A stretch of DNA of 64,000 nt, taken from contig NC_014532.2 in the NCBI RefSeq assembly GCF_000196875.2, positions 3,472,001 to 3,536,000 of the forward strand. The letters run 5' to 3'. The notes under the pieces are model-generated. The model was not told where the DNA came from, ran no database searches, and saw only the letters and a program-made list of their open reading frames with translations. Source of the stretch: Halomonas elongata DSM 2581 (lineage in GTDB: Bacteria; Pseudomonadota; Gammaproteobacteria; Pseudomonadales; Halomonadaceae). Below, piece after piece: positions 44,712 to 54,404 of this stretch; positions within the stretch are counted from its first letter, which is position 1, and every line of letters starts with the position of its first letter. The position numbers were made by a program, and so were the translations under genes.

Positions 44712-46886
44712 CTACCGACCGTCCTCATTCTTGGAAAGGTTAGCCGCTTCGAGCCACCTGGCGACACTACGCCGTCGCCAGGCATCGACCTGCCGGGCAC
44801 CGCTGAGCGACAGCCGCCGGGCGAGCCAATCGTCGGCACGTCCCTGGAAGGCCCAGGCGGCCAGCATGGCCAGCTCGGCATCGCCCTGACCATGCGGGGC
44901 GACGGCAGCGATCAGCGCCTGCATGGCCGGCCTGGCCATGGCCGGATCGCGATGCCCATGGGCCACATCGTCGAGATCCCGGCGGTCCTCCGGCGACAGC
45001 GACTCGGCAGGGCGCTCGCCGAGCAGCACCAGCGCCACCAGCGGTTCGAGTTCGGACAGCTCGAAGGCCAGGAGGCTGGGCAGTTGCCGATGGAAGCGAC
45101 GTATCAGACGGGCCACCAGGGCTTCGCCCGTGCCACTGAGCGGTCGCACCATCATCAGGGCGTGCTCGCCAGTGGAGGTCTCGCGGGTCAGGCCAAGACG
45201 CACCACCCGGAATCCCTGGGCCTGCCAGAAGGCCAGCAACCCCGGCTCGGCGCCGAAGCTCGCCCCGAGCAGATCGATGCCCTCCGCCTCGGCATCGGTC
45301 TGCTCGGCCGCCAGCAAGCGCGCTCCCAGGCCCTGACGACGACACTGCGGCACCACGGCGATGCGCAGGATGCGGCGAAGTCGGGCCGTCAGGGCCTCAC
45401 GCTCGCCGGCATGGGCCGCCAGCGACTGGGCGAGCAGGTGACCGCGCGGACGCCGTTCGCCACGCGCCACGCGTTCGGCGAGCTCGGCGTCGAAGCCGCC
45501 CTCGTCGCTGGTGACCGCCACCGCCGCGACGCCGGCATCGCCCGACAGGCTGGCGATGCGGGTCGCCGGCGCATCCAGCAGCCGTCGCAGGTCCCCGGGC
45601 GTGGTGCGGTAATGGGCCTGCACCAGCAGCCCGAAGATGGCGCGCAGGCGCGGCTCGTCGACGGCCAGGGCACGACGATCCTCGCGCTGCCGGCTCACTG
45701 TCCCCGGCTGGCCGCTATCCGGCTCCGCATCGAGCATCAGCAGGCGCGAAGTCAACGCCTCAAGGGGGTCGCCCTCGGTCCAGCGCACCGGGGTGGCCAG
45801 ATGAATCTCCCGCCAATCCGGCGCGAAGCGGGTCAACCGCTCCCGAAAACGCAGCGCGAAGCCACGCCCCGCGCCTTCGTAGCCGTGCACAGTGGTGGCG
45901 AAGGCGATGCGCGGGAAGGCCTCGAGCCAGCCGCCCAGCAGCCCGGCGGGAATCGCCGCGGCCTCGTCCACCAGCAGCCAGCGCCCCGCACCGCCGGCCT
46001 CGCCGCGCTCGATCCGCGACTGCAGTTCATCCGGCGCCAGGAAGCTCACGCATCCGCCTTCGACCTCGAAGCGATTGCCGCGGCGCACGCCCTCGGGACA
46101 CAGCACCGCCAGTCGCTCGAAGAGCCCCGCCACCGCCGACGGGCGCGGCGCCGTGACCAGTATCTCGTCGATGCCTCGCGCCAGCAGACGGGCACAGGCA
46201 ATCCCCAGGGCCGCCGTCTTGCCGCGCCCCCGGTCGGCAGTAATCACCAACGGACGACGGCGACGCAGGCGCACCAGCCGCGCCACGGCATCGGCCTGGT
46301 CCGGCGTGAGACATGCCGGGTCCGACGGCGCCGCCGCTTGCCGGGGAGCCGATGCCAGCACCGGTATCACCGGCGCAGCCCCAGCGGGCCAAGGCGCCAC
46401 CTCCGGTGCATTCGACAGCAGGCTCGAAAGACGCGCCAGATAGCGAGACGACAAGTTCTCCGGCGACCAGGGATGCTCGGCCAGCCGAGCGTAGTCGGCG
46501 TCGGGCCGCGCGCCCCAGTCGGCCGGCGTCATCAGCACCATCAGCCCGCCGGCACGCAGGGTTCCGGACAGGGCGCCGAATGCCTCGGGGTCGAACCCGG
46601 CCTCCGGCGAGACCGCATCGAAGACGACCAGGTCCTGTTCCCCACCGAGCCGAGTCCGAGCCTTGTTCGCCGGCAGCCATGCCGTCGACTCGATGCCCTC
46701 CGGCGCTGCGGGGCCGACCCAGAGCGCTGCCCGCCAGGCTTCACTGGCCCACACTTCACGGGCTCGATCACGACAGCGCTCGGCATCGCCGCTCAGCCAG
46801 AGCAGTCCCCGCCAGCGCCGCGAGATGAGCTCCCGATGGAAAGTTTCCAGCTCGGGCGGCGCAGAGGCCGTGTTTACTGGCGGCAT
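44712..46886 (-). CDS. tmcA: tRNA(Met) cytidine acetyltransferase
   Basis: A 724-residue TmcA. Domains in order are an N-terminal DUF1726-like domain, an RNA helicase-like ATPase with Walker A (ITADRGRGKTAALGIA, around residue 215) and Walker B (LLVDEAAAIP, around 310), then a GNAT acetyltransferase domain (IAVVPQCRRQGLGARLLAAE). It makes N4-acetylcytidine at the wobble position of elongator tRNA(Met) using acetyl-CoA and ATP. It is monocistronic or leads pepD-rmuC (32-base gap). Confidence 0.94.
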   Translation of the reverse strand: MPPVNTASAPPELETFHRELISRRWRGLLWLSGDAERCRDRAREVWASEAWRAALWVGPAAPEGIESTAWLPANKARTRLGGEQDLVVFDAVSPEAGFDPEAFGALSGTLRAGGLMVLMTPADWGARPDADYARLAEHPWSPENLSSRYLARLSSLLSNAPEVAPWPAGAAPVIPVLASAPRQAAAPSDPACLTPDQADAVARLVRLRRRRPLVITADRGRGKTAALGIACARLLARGIDEILVTAPRPSAVAGLFERLAVLCPEGVRRGNRFEVEGGCVSFLAPDELQSRIERGEAGGAGRWLLVDEAAAIPAGLLGGWLEAFPRIAFATTVHGYEGAGRGFALRFRERLTRFAPDWREIHLATPVRWTEGDPLEALTSRLLMLDAEPDSGQPGTVSRQREDRRALAVDEPRLRAIFGLLVQAHYRTTPGDLRRLLDAPATRIASLSGDAGVAAVAVTSDEGGFDAELAERVARGERRPRGHLLAQSLAAHAGEREALTARLRRILRIAVVPQCRRQGLGARLLAAEQTDAEAEGIDLLGASFGAEPGLLAFWQAQGFRVVRLGLTRETSTGEHALMMVRPLSGTGEALVARLIRRFHRQLPSLLAFELSELEPLVALVLLGERPAESLSPEDRRDLDDVAHGHRDPAMARPAMQALIAAVAPHGQGDAELAMLAAWAFQGRADDWLARRLSLSGARQVDAWRRRSVARWLEAANLSKNEDGR

Positions 46887-47203
46887 GTCGGCCTCCTGGA
46901 TGAATCAACTTTGGTCTAATAAACCCGGCAATTAAACGCTCGATTGTAGTGCGGCAACGCAACATCAGTCATGCCATAAATAGCTCATTTCACTGATATA
47001 AAAGACTTTCTTTCGCTTTAATGACATGTGCGACCGCCACAAAACGGTGTTAAACACGACCATGGTGGACATCGAACATCACGGAAAAGCCATGCTAGCT
47101 TGATGACTGGCACCGTCCCGCTGCCTGCCGGCATGCGGGGTGGTCACGTTCTCTGTCCGCGTCTCTTCTCGACAACCACAACAAGTCCCAGAGGGAGTCC
47201 CTC
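46887..47203 (+). promoter_or_regulatory. Promoter region between tmcA and the TRAP operon
   Basis: This 317-base divergent interval is AT-rich in its first half. It contains an 11-bp palindrome GTGTTAAACAC (47047-47057) that could be an operator. An AGAGGGAG-type ribosome site precedes the dctP ATG. No gene was seen, and no clear promoter hexamers could be fixed. Confidence 0.35.
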
Positions 47204-48307
47204 ATGACGACACGCTTCACTCTCACCGGCCTGGCCGCCGGCATCGCCCTGGCCACCCTGGCGACTTCCGCCCAGGCTCAGGAAAAGTGGACCATGACCA
47301 CCACCTGGCCGGACAACCTGGACTTGATCCAGATCGATCGTCACTGGGCCGAGCTGGTCAACCAGTTGGCCGGCGACGAACTGCAGATCGACTTCCGCGC
47401 CGGCGGCACCCTGATGCCCGGCACCGAGGTCTTCGATGCCACCGAGACCGGCAGCATCGAGGCCGCCGGCGACTGGCCGGGCTACTGGGCGGGCCGCAGC
47501 CCGGCCTTCTCGCCGCTGGCCACTACCACCAGCCTGTTCAATGGCGTCGATTACCTGAACTGGATCCAGCAATGGGGCGGTTTCGAGCTCTATCAGGAAG
47601 TCTACGGCCAGTACAACATGGTCTATCTGCCCTACGGTATCACCAATAACGAATCCGGCTTCCGCGGCGGCACGCCCATCGAGAGCCTCGCCGACCTGGA
47701 AGGCAAGCGCCTGCGCCTGTCCGGCCGCGACCAGGGCCGAGTCCTGGAGGAACTGGGCGGCTCCCAGGTGACGCTGGCCGGCGGCGAGATCTATCAGGCC
47801 ATCGAGCGCGGCGTGGTCGATGGTGCCGAGTTTTCCACTCCCGGCGTGGACTACAAGGCCGGCTTCAACGAGGTCGCCGACTACTGGCTGACGCCGGGGT
47901 GGCACCAGTCCGCCAGCGTGTTCGGCGTGATGATCAACCAGGATGCCTGGGATGCGCTGTCCGAGGAGACCCAGGAAAAGCTCAAGATCGCCGCCGACGC
48001 CACTATGGCCTGGTCGCTGGCCTGGTCCGAGAAGCAATCCACCGAAGGCACGGTGAAGTTCCTCGAGGACGGCACCACCATCAATCAGCTCTCCGAGGAA
48101 GACCTGGCCAAGATCCAGGACATCACCAACGAGGTGATCGTGCAGGGCGCCTGCGAGGATCCCATGCATGCCAAGATCTATCATTCGATGATCAGTTACC
48201 TCGAGAACTATGCCAACTGGCGTGATGTCTCGGCGCCTTTCAACATGAGCCGCGTCACCGACAACCTGCCGGCTCTGGAGGACATCGAAGCCTGCATGGA
48301 GCAGTAA
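47204..48307 (+). CDS. TRAP transporter substrate-binding protein (TakP-like)
   Basis: A 367-residue periplasmic receptor. A signal peptide ends TSAQA near residue 25. The mature start KWTMTTTWPDNLDLIQ, the arginine-bearing LEGKRLRLSG and the VVDGAEFSTPGVDYKAGF segment are typical of the DctP family. The last resembles the 2-oxoacid/lactate-binding TakP-type branch. It is the first gene of a three-gene TRAP operon. A monocarboxylate or ketoacid ligand is inferred from the motif; it does not look like the ectoine receptor TeaA. Confidence 0.88.
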   Translation: MTTRFTLTGLAAGIALATLATSAQAQEKWTMTTTWPDNLDLIQIDRHWAELVNQLAGDELQIDFRAGGTLMPGTEVFDATETGSIEAAGDWPGYWAGRSPAFSPLATTTSLFNGVDYLNWIQQWGGFELYQEVYGQYNMVYLPYGITNNESGFRGGTPIESLADLEGKRLRLSGRDQGRVLEELGGSQVTLAGGEIYQAIERGVVDGAEFSTPGVDYKAGFNEVADYWLTPGWHQSASVFGVMINQDAWDALSEETQEKLKIAADATMAWSLAWSEKQSTEGTVKFLEDGTTINQLSEEDLAKIQDITNEVIVQGACEDPMHAKIYHSMISYLENYANWRDVSAPFNMSRVTDNLPALEDIEACMEQ

Positions 48308-48316
48308 AACCGGAAC

Positions 48317-48337
48317 GGGAGGGCCCCGGGCCCTCCC
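48317..48337 (+). promoter_or_regulatory. Hairpin between receptor and permease genes
   Basis: GGGAGGGCC pairs with GGCCCTCCC around a 3-base loop, 10 bases after the dctP stop. Such a structure protects the receptor message and lowers expression of the downstream membrane subunits. Confidence 0.65.
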
Positions 48338-48388
48338 CTTGCCACTGACCTGCCCTCGTCGACACCGACTTACGCCGGGATCCTCACC

Positions 48389-48892
48389 ATGAATGCCATT
48401 GCCAGGGCCATCGATGCCCTCAACGAGGGGTTCGGGCGCCTGATCGCCCCGCTGCTCGCCGTGATCACCCTGATCGTGGTCTACGACATCGCCATGCGCT
48501 TCTTCATCGGCCGCCCCAGCGACTGGGCCTTCGATGTCACCAAGATGCTGTTCGGCGCCCACTTCATGCTGATGGCCGCCTACGGACTGCGTCATCACGC
48601 CCACGTGGAGGTCGACGTGCTCAAGCGTCTGCTGTCGCGGCGTAAGCAGGCAGCGCTCGAGATCCTCGGCTACCTGATCTTCTTCGTGCCCTTCATCTGG
48701 ATGCTGCTCACCTACGGCTGGAGCTTCTTCGAGCGCTCCTTCAGTCGCAGCGAGACCACCTACGGCATCGTGGCCCTCCCCGTCTATCCGGTGAAGGCCG
48801 TGATCGTCGTCACGGCCGTATTGATCCTGCTCCAGGCCATCGCCATCGTGATCCGTGCCATACAGGAACTGCGCAAGGAGGAAGCCGCATGA
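48389..48892 (+). CDS. TRAP transporter small membrane subunit (DctQ)
   Basis: A 167-residue protein with four hydrophobic helices and the DctQ phrase GRPSDWAFDVTKMLFGAHFMLM plus HHAHVEVDVL. It forms the membrane unit with the large subunit, with which it overlaps by four bases (ATGA at 48889-48892). Confidence 0.9.
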   Translation: MNAIARAIDALNEGFGRLIAPLLAVITLIVVYDIAMRFFIGRPSDWAFDVTKMLFGAHFMLMAAYGLRHHAHVEVDVLKRLLSRRKQAALEILGYLIFFVPFIWMLLTYGWSFFERSFSRSETTYGIVALPVYPVKAVIVVTAVLILLQAIAIVIRAIQELRKEEAA

Positions 48893-50217
48893 GCGCCGAG
48901 ATGCTCACCCTGTTCATGTTCGGCGGCCTGCTGGTCGGCCTGTTCATGGGCCATCCGCTGGCCTTCGTGCTGGGCGGCGTCGCCGTGCTGGGCGCTGTGC
49001 TGGGGCCCGGCGTCAAGGTGCTCGGTACCCTGATCAACAACATCTACGGCAACGCCATGGACAACTATGTCCTGGTGGCCATTCCCCTCTTCGTGCTGAT
49101 GGCGCGCTTTCTCAACGACTCTGGCGTCACCGAGAAGATGTTCGAAAGCATGCGGCTGCTGCTGGCCCGCCTGCATGGCGGCCTGGCATTGACGGTGGTC
49201 ATCGTCTCGGTGCTGCTGGCCGCCACCACCGGCATCGTCGGCGCCTCCATTGCCGTGATGGGCATGATCGCCCTGGTGCCGATGCTCAAGTATTCCTACA
49301 ACAAGGAACTCAGCACCGGGGTGATCATGGCCAGCGGCTGTCTGGGCATCCTGATTCCCCCGAGCATCATGCTGATCCTGATGGCCAGCTACTCACCGGT
49401 CTCGGTGGGCGCCCTGTTCGCCGGTGCCCTGGTACCGGGCGTCATGTTGGGCGCCATGTACGCCCTCTATGTGCTGGTGATCTGCTACCTGAAACCCAGC
49501 TATGGCCCGCCAGTGCCCGCCGAGGAGCGCGCCGACACCAGCACCGGCGAACTGCTGGGCATGCTCGGCAAGTACGTGCTGCCGCCCATGGCGCTGATCC
49601 TCGGCGTGCTGGGCTCGCTGTTCACCGGCATCGCCACCGCCACCGAGGCCTCGGCCATCGGCGTGACCATCGCCTTCGTGCTATTCCTGATCTTCGGCGA
49701 TCGCAAGGCCTCCACCTGCTATCGCACCCTGATCGAAGCCAGCAAGACCACCACCATGGTGATGCTGGTACTGGTAGGCGCCACCGCCTTCACCGGGGTG
49801 TTTTCGCGCGGCGGCGGCATGCAGGTGATCAATGACGTGGTCATGGCCATGCCCGGCGGTACCACCGGGGCGCTGATCCTGATGCTCTTCCTGGTCTTCA
49901 TCCTCGGCATGTTCCTGGACTGGACCGGCATCGTGCTGCTCAGCTTCCCGATCATGCTGCCCATCGTCGATCAGATGGGCGTGGACATGCTGTGGTTCGT
50001 GGTGATGGTGGCCGTGGTGTTGCAGACATCCTTCCTCACCCCGCCCTTCGGCTATGCGCTCTTCTACCTCAAGGGCGTCGCTCCCAAGGGCGTCGAGATC
50101 GTCGATCTCTACCGGGCGGTGATCCCCTTCTGCGCACTGATCGTGCTGGCCTGCGTGCTGATGGCCATCTTCCCCTCCCTGGTGACCGGCCTGCCGGCAT
50201 TGCTGCTCGGCCACTGA
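48889..50217 (+). CDS. TRAP transporter large membrane subunit (DctM)
   Basis: A 442-residue DctM with about twelve helices. Visible family features are IPLFVLMARFLNDSGV, ASGCLGILIPPSIMLILMAS and QTSFLTPPFGYALFYLKGVA. It carries out sodium-coupled uptake with the DctP receptor and DctQ. A 13-bp hairpin (50222-50252) follows and closes the operon. Confidence 0.93.
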   Translation: MSAEMLTLFMFGGLLVGLFMGHPLAFVLGGVAVLGAVLGPGVKVLGTLINNIYGNAMDNYVLVAIPLFVLMARFLNDSGVTEKMFESMRLLLARLHGGLALTVVIVSVLLAATTGIVGASIAVMGMIALVPMLKYSYNKELSTGVIMASGCLGILIPPSIMLILMASYSPVSVGALFAGALVPGVMLGAMYALYVLVICYLKPSYGPPVPAEERADTSTGELLGMLGKYVLPPMALILGVLGSLFTGIATATEASAIGVTIAFVLFLIFGDRKASTCYRTLIEASKTTTMVMLVLVGATAFTGVFSRGGGMQVINDVVMAMPGGTTGALILMLFLVFILGMFLDWTGIVLLSFPIMLPIVDQMGVDMLWFVVMVAVVLQTSFLTPPFGYALFYLKGVAPKGVEIVDLYRAVIPFCALIVLACVLMAIFPSLVTGLPALLLGH

Positions 50218-50221
50218 CGAA

Positions 50222-50252
50222 CTCGCCGCCCGCCATGCCGGCGGGCGGCGAG
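50222..50252 (+). terminator. Long hairpin ending the TRAP operon
   Basis: CTCGCCGCCCGCC (50222-50234) and GGCGGGCGGCGAG (50240-50252) form a perfect 13-bp stem with a 5-base loop. No T-run follows. The downstream arm contains the GAGGG that could be the ribosome site of the next gene (ATG 50260), so the fold could also hide that site. Confidence 0.6.
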
Positions 50253-50259
50253 GGCTGCT

Positions 50260-51996
50260 ATGCTAGCCTCTCCCGCTTCGCCACCTGGGAGACCGCCCGC
50301 CTTGTCCCGCACCCACCGCCTTTCACGCATTGCACGGGCCGCACGCCCCGGCCTGCGCTTCGATGCCTGGAACCTGCTGACCCTGGGTATCGCCGCCATC
50401 GTGGCGCTTCCGGTGCTGGTGGTGCTCGCGCATATCGTCATGCCCACCGACGGCATCTGGCACCACCTCGCCAGCACCGTGCTGGGACGCTATCTGGCCA
50501 ACACTCTGTTCCTGGTGATCACGGTGGGCCTGGGCACCTTCATCATCGGTACCGGCACGGCCTGGCTGGTGGTGATGTGCCGCTTCCCCGGGCGTCGCCT
50601 GTTCGAGTGGGCCCTGTTGCTGCCGCTGGCGGTGCCGACCTATGTGATCGCCTACGCCTATACCGACTTCCTGCAATATGCCGGCCCGCTGCAGAGCTGG
50701 CTGAGAGCGGCCTTCGACTGGGGGCGGGACGACTACTTCTTCCCCAACATCCGCTCCCTGGGCGGGGCGGCGATCCTGATCACCCTGGTGCTCTACCCCT
50801 ACGTCTACATGCTGACCCGGGCGGCCTTTCTCGAGCAGTCGGTATGCGTGCTGGATGTGGGGCGAACCCTGGGACGCGGCCCCTGGCGGCTGTTCAGCAG
50901 CATCGCGATCCCTCTGGCACGCCCGGCCATCGTCGGCGGCGTCTCGCTGGCGTTGATGGAGACCCTCAACGAATTCGGCGCGGTGCAATACTTCGGCGTC
51001 GACACCTTCACCACCGGTATCTATCGCACCTGGTTCGGCATGGGCGAACAGGTTGCCGCGGCCCAGTTGGCGGCCTGCCTGCTGGCCTTCGTGATACTCC
51101 TGGTGCTGCTGGAACGCGCCTCGCGTGGCAAGCGTCGCTATTTCCACACCACGGGCCGCTATCAGCGCCTGCCGGAGTTCCAGCTCACCGGCTGGCGGGC
51201 AACGGCGGCCTGCCTGGCCTGCCTGACGCCAGTGCTGGTGGGCTTTCTCATTCCCGGCGGCCTGCTGGGCTATCTGTCGATCAAGGGCGGGGATTCGCTG
51301 TTCGGTGCCCGGTTCCTCGAGTTCGCCGGCAACAGCCTGGTGCTGGCGGCATTGGCCGCGCTGGTCGCCGTGGCCTTGGCTTTGGTGTTGAGCTACGGCG
51401 CCCGGCTGCATCCGGGGCCGACGACGCGCACCGCCACCCGCATCGCCGCCCTGGGCTATGCCGTGCCCGGCTCGGTGGTGGCGGTGGGCATCCTGATTCC
51501 CTTCGCCTGGCTGGACGACCAGATCAATGGCTGGCTGCGCGCGCATTATGGCGTCATCGCCGGGCTGATCTTCAGCGGCTCGGCCTTCATCCTGATCTAC
51601 GCCTATGTGGTGCGCTTCCTGGCGGTATCGTTCAATGCCCTGGAGGCCAGCCTCGGCAAGGTCACGCCCAACATGGACGCCGCAGCCCGCACCCTGGGCC
51701 AGACCGCCAGCGGCACCCTGCGCCGGGTCCACACACCGATCATGCGCAGCAGCCTGCTGGCCGCCGCCATCCTGGTCTTCGTCGATGTCATGAAGGAGCT
51801 GCCGGCCACCATCATCCTGCGCCCGTTCAATTTCGACACCCTGGCCGTGCGCGCCCACAACCTGGCCGCCGACGAGCGCCTCGCCGAAGCCTCCACCGCC
51901 TCGCTGGCCATCGTCGCGGTGGGCGTCATCCCCGTGGTGCTGCTAAGCCTCGCCATGCGCCGGGCTCGTCCCGGCGGCAAAGACGAACACCTGTGA
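50260..51996 (+). CDS. Fe(III)-type ABC transporter permease (fused double domain)
   Basis: A 578-residue permease of the FbpB/SfuB type with two tandem MetI-like domains (about residues 50-285 and 330-560). The EAA loops are visible: DVGRTLGRGPWRLFSSIAIP in the first half and AARTLGQTASGTLRRVHTPI in the second. It pairs with the ATPase on the opposite strand and the receptor at 53289-54317. A TTG at 50302 with GGGAG upstream is an alternative start. Its 3' end overlaps the convergent ATPase gene by 54 bases. Confidence 0.88.
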   Translation: MLASPASPPGRPPALSRTHRLSRIARAARPGLRFDAWNLLTLGIAAIVALPVLVVLAHIVMPTDGIWHHLASTVLGRYLANTLFLVITVGLGTFIIGTGTAWLVVMCRFPGRRLFEWALLLPLAVPTYVIAYAYTDFLQYAGPLQSWLRAAFDWGRDDYFFPNIRSLGGAAILITLVLYPYVYMLTRAAFLEQSVCVLDVGRTLGRGPWRLFSSIAIPLARPAIVGGVSLALMETLNEFGAVQYFGVDTFTTGIYRTWFGMGEQVAAAQLAACLLAFVILLVLLERASRGKRRYFHTTGRYQRLPEFQLTGWRATAACLACLTPVLVGFLIPGGLLGYLSIKGGDSLFGARFLEFAGNSLVLAALAALVAVALALVLSYGARLHPGPTTRTATRIAALGYAVPGSVVAVGILIPFAWLDDQINGWLRAHYGVIAGLIFSGSAFILIYAYVVRFLAVSFNALEASLGKVTPNMDAAARTLGQTASGTLRRVHTPIMRSSLLAAAILVFVDVMKELPATIILRPFNFDTLAVRAHNLAADERLAEASTASLAIVAVGVIPVVLLSLAMRRARPGGKDEHL

Positions 51997-53067
51997 AGGA
52001 TCCAGGCGAATCGACACCGGCTGCCCCTCCTCGGGCAGGAACACGCCCGGCACCCGGGCATGCAGGTGGGCCTCGCGACCGCCGGCGCCATGGGCGCAGA
52101 TGTGCAGCAGGCTGGTTCGCCCCAGCAGCTTGGCCATGACCACATGGCTGTGGGTCGGCGCCGGCGGTGTCGTCAGCGCCTCGACCCGCAATGCCTCGGG
52201 GCGGATCATCACCCGTGCCCACTCGCCTTCCGCCAGCTTCGGCGCTGCCACCTCGCCCACCGGCGTGGCCACGCGCCCGTCCCGCACCTCGCCGAACAGC
52301 TCGTTGACGGTGTCGAAGAAGGTCACCACGAAGGGGTCGGCCGGCTCGCAGTAGAGCTCCCGGGGCGTGCCCATCTGCACGATATGGCCGTCACGCATCA
52401 GGGCAATGCGGTCGGCCATGAACATCGCCTCCTCGGGGTCGTGGGTCACCAGCAGGGCGCCCGCTCCCAGCTTCTTGAGAACGTGCAGGGTATCGTCGCG
52501 AATGCGGTCGCGGAGCCGCGCATCGAGACTCGAGAAGGGCTCGTCGAGCAGCATCAGACCGGGCTCCGGCGCCAGGGCCCGGGCCAGGGCGACACGCTGC
52601 TGCTGCCCACCCGAAAGGGTATGCGGATAGCTGGCGGCATGGCGCTCCATGCCCAACAGGGCCAGCAGTTCCCTGGCACGCTCGCGGCGGCGCCGCGCGG
52701 GCAACGACTCCAGGCCGAAGGTGACGTTCTCGAGCACGCTGAGATGCGGGAACAGCGCCGACTCCTGGAAGGCCAGGCCGACATTGCGGTGCTCCGGCGG
52801 CACATGCGGCCTCCCCAGGGCTCGGCCATTGACCGCGACGTGCCCTCGCTGCAAGACCTCGAGCCCGGCGACGATGCGCAACAGCGTGGTCTTGCCACAT
52901 CCCGAAGGGCCCAGCAGGCAGACCACCTCGCCCTGGTGCACCGTCAGGTCGATGCCCGCCACGGCCGTGTGACGGCCATAGGCATGGTGGATGTCCTGCA
53001 TGCTCAGGACGACGGGCGCCTCCGTCTCGGGTGGCTCGGCGGCATTCTGGAGAGGAGCGTGGTGCAT
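51943..53067 (-). CDS. Fe(III)-type ABC transporter ATP-binding protein
   Basis: A 374-residue ATPase of the FbpC/PotA group. Walker A is LLGPSGCGKTTLLRIVAGLE, the signature HTLSGGQQQRVALARALAPE and Walker B LMLLDEPFSSLDARLRD, followed by a switch H in LVTHDPEEAM. A C-terminal TOBE-like domain starts near residue 265. The ATG at 53067 is preferred; the frame extends to 53163 with atypical residues. It is divergent from the receptor gene and convergent with the permease gene, an unusual arrangement. Confidence 0.88.
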   Translation of the reverse strand: MHHAPLQNAAEPPETEAPVVLSMQDIHHAYGRHTAVAGIDLTVHQGEVVCLLGPSGCGKTTLLRIVAGLEVLQRGHVAVNGRALGRPHVPPEHRNVGLAFQESALFPHLSVLENVTFGLESLPARRRRERARELLALLGMERHAASYPHTLSGGQQQRVALARALAPEPGLMLLDEPFSSLDARLRDRIRDDTLHVLKKLGAGALLVTHDPEEAMFMADRIALMRDGHIVQMGTPRELYCEPADPFVVTFFDTVNELFGEVRDGRVATPVGEVAAPKLAEGEWARVMIRPEALRVEALTTPPAPTHSHVVMAKLLGRTSLLHICAHGAGGREAHLHARVPGVFLPEEGQPVSIRLDPSQVFVFAAGTSPAHGEA

Positions 53068-53288
53068 GGCGATCGTCGTCCGGGAAGTTCGAGATTCATG
53101 GTAACGCGAAAGCATCTTCGACACGTTGTGATTTTCAACGGCGCCGCCGGCAGCTTGCCTCAACGACCGTGCCGGCGTTTTTCATGTCCCGTAGTTGACG
53201 CCCATGCCGGCAGGCGCTTCAATGCCTGACAGGAAATGCAACGCATTAACATCCAAAAACCATTTCCAACACGCCTGAGAGGTCTTCC

Positions 53289-54317
53289 ATGCCCCATTTC
53301 CAGCGACTCGTCATGCCACTTGCCGCCCTGCTGGGCGGTGCGGCCTTCGCCACAGGCGCTGCCGCCGATGAACTCAACATCTACTCGGCGCGGCACTACG
53401 ACTCCGACCAGGCGCTCTACGACGCCTTCACCGCAGAAACCGGCATTGAGGTCAACGTTCTCGAGGGCGACTCCGACCAGCTCATCCAGCGCATCCAGCG
53501 CGAAGGCGCAGCCAGTCCCGCCGACGTGATGATGACCGTCGACGCAGGCCGCCTGTGGCGCGCTGAGCAGGAAGGCATTTTCGCCAGCGTCGAGTCCGCA
53601 ACGCTGGCCGAGCGTCTGCCCGACGCCATGCGCCACCCTGAAGGCAAGTGGTTCGGCTTCAGCCAGCGCGTGCGCGCCATCTTCTACAATCCCGACAAGA
53701 TCGATGCCGACGAGATCGCCACCTACGAAGACCTGGCCGATCCGCGTTTCAAAGGCGAAATCTGCATCCGTTCCTCCAACAACATCTACAACCAGTCCCT
53801 GCTGGCCTCGCTCATCGCCCACGACGGCGCGGAACAGGCCGAAGCCTGGGCCCAGGGTGTGGTCGACAACATGGCCCGCGACCCCGAAGGCGGTGACCGC
53901 GACCAGATTCGCGGCGTGGCCAGCGGCGAGTGCGACCTGGCCGTGGGCAACCACTACTACTACGTGCGCATGCTGAAATCCGACGACGACGCGCAGCGCG
54001 AGGCCGCCGAGAAGGTCGAGATCCTGTTCCCCAACCAGGACGGTCGCGGCGCTCACGTCAACGTCGGCGGCGCCGGCATGGTCGAGGGCGCGCCGCACCC
54101 GGAAAACGCCGTGCGCTTCCTGGAATTCCTCGCCTCCGACGAAGCCCAGGCACTGTTCGCCTCCGGCAACCATGAATTCCCCGTGGTCGACGGCGTGGAA
54201 ATCGACGATGTCCTGGCCTCCTGGGGCGACTTCAAGAAGGACTCGCTCAACGTCAGCCAACTGGGCGAAAACAACCCCGAAGCGATCAAGATCTTCGACC
54301 GCGTCGGCTGGCGGTAA
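53289..54317 (+). CDS. Fe(III)-type ABC transporter periplasmic receptor (FbpA/FutA family)
   Basis: A 342-residue receptor. The signal peptide ends ATGAAADE near residue 27. The mature start LNIYSARHYDSDQALYDAF and the tyrosine cluster GNHYYYVRM fit an iron-binding transferrin-like fold, where consecutive tyrosines ligate Fe(III). The middle segment VRAIFYNPDKIDADEIATY is the usual hinge area. No convincing Fur box was seen upstream. A strong hairpin follows at 54353-54378. Confidence 0.9.
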   Translation: MPHFQRLVMPLAALLGGAAFATGAAADELNIYSARHYDSDQALYDAFTAETGIEVNVLEGDSDQLIQRIQREGAASPADVMMTVDAGRLWRAEQEGIFASVESATLAERLPDAMRHPEGKWFGFSQRVRAIFYNPDKIDADEIATYEDLADPRFKGEICIRSSNNIYNQSLLASLIAHDGAEQAEAWAQGVVDNMARDPEGGDRDQIRGVASGECDLAVGNHYYYVRMLKSDDDAQREAAEKVEILFPNQDGRGAHVNVGGAGMVEGAPHPENAVRFLEFLASDEAQALFASGNHEFPVVDGVEIDDVLASWGDFKKDSLNVSQLGENNPEAIKIFDRVGWR

Positions 54318-54352
54318 GAAAGGCTGACATCCTTCTTCATGCTCCACTGAAC

Positions 54353-54378
54353 AGGCCCGTGGCGAAAGCCACGGGCCT
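54353..54378. terminator. Bidirectional terminator between the iron receptor gene and polA
   Basis: AGGCCCGTGGC (54353-54363) pairs with GCCACGGGCCT (54368-54378) through a GAAA tetraloop. It lies 35 bases after the receptor stop and 26 bases beyond the polA stop, and can serve both convergent genes. Confidence 0.8.
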
Positions 54379-54404
54379 TGTCGTTGCCAAGCGGCGCAAA
54401 TGAC

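Noticed and set aside
47123-47140. Sigma-54 promoter before the TRAP operon (TGGCAC...GC)
   Set aside because: The GG to GC spacing is 9 rather than 10 bases and the TTGC element is absent.
47204-50217. Ectoine transporter TeaABC
   Set aside because: Gene order and host would fit, but the receptor's motifs resemble the 2-oxoacid/monocarboxylate branch and not TeaA.
53068-53288. Fur box between the iron ATPase and receptor genes
   Set aside because: No stretch comes close to the GATAAT-type 19-bp consensus.
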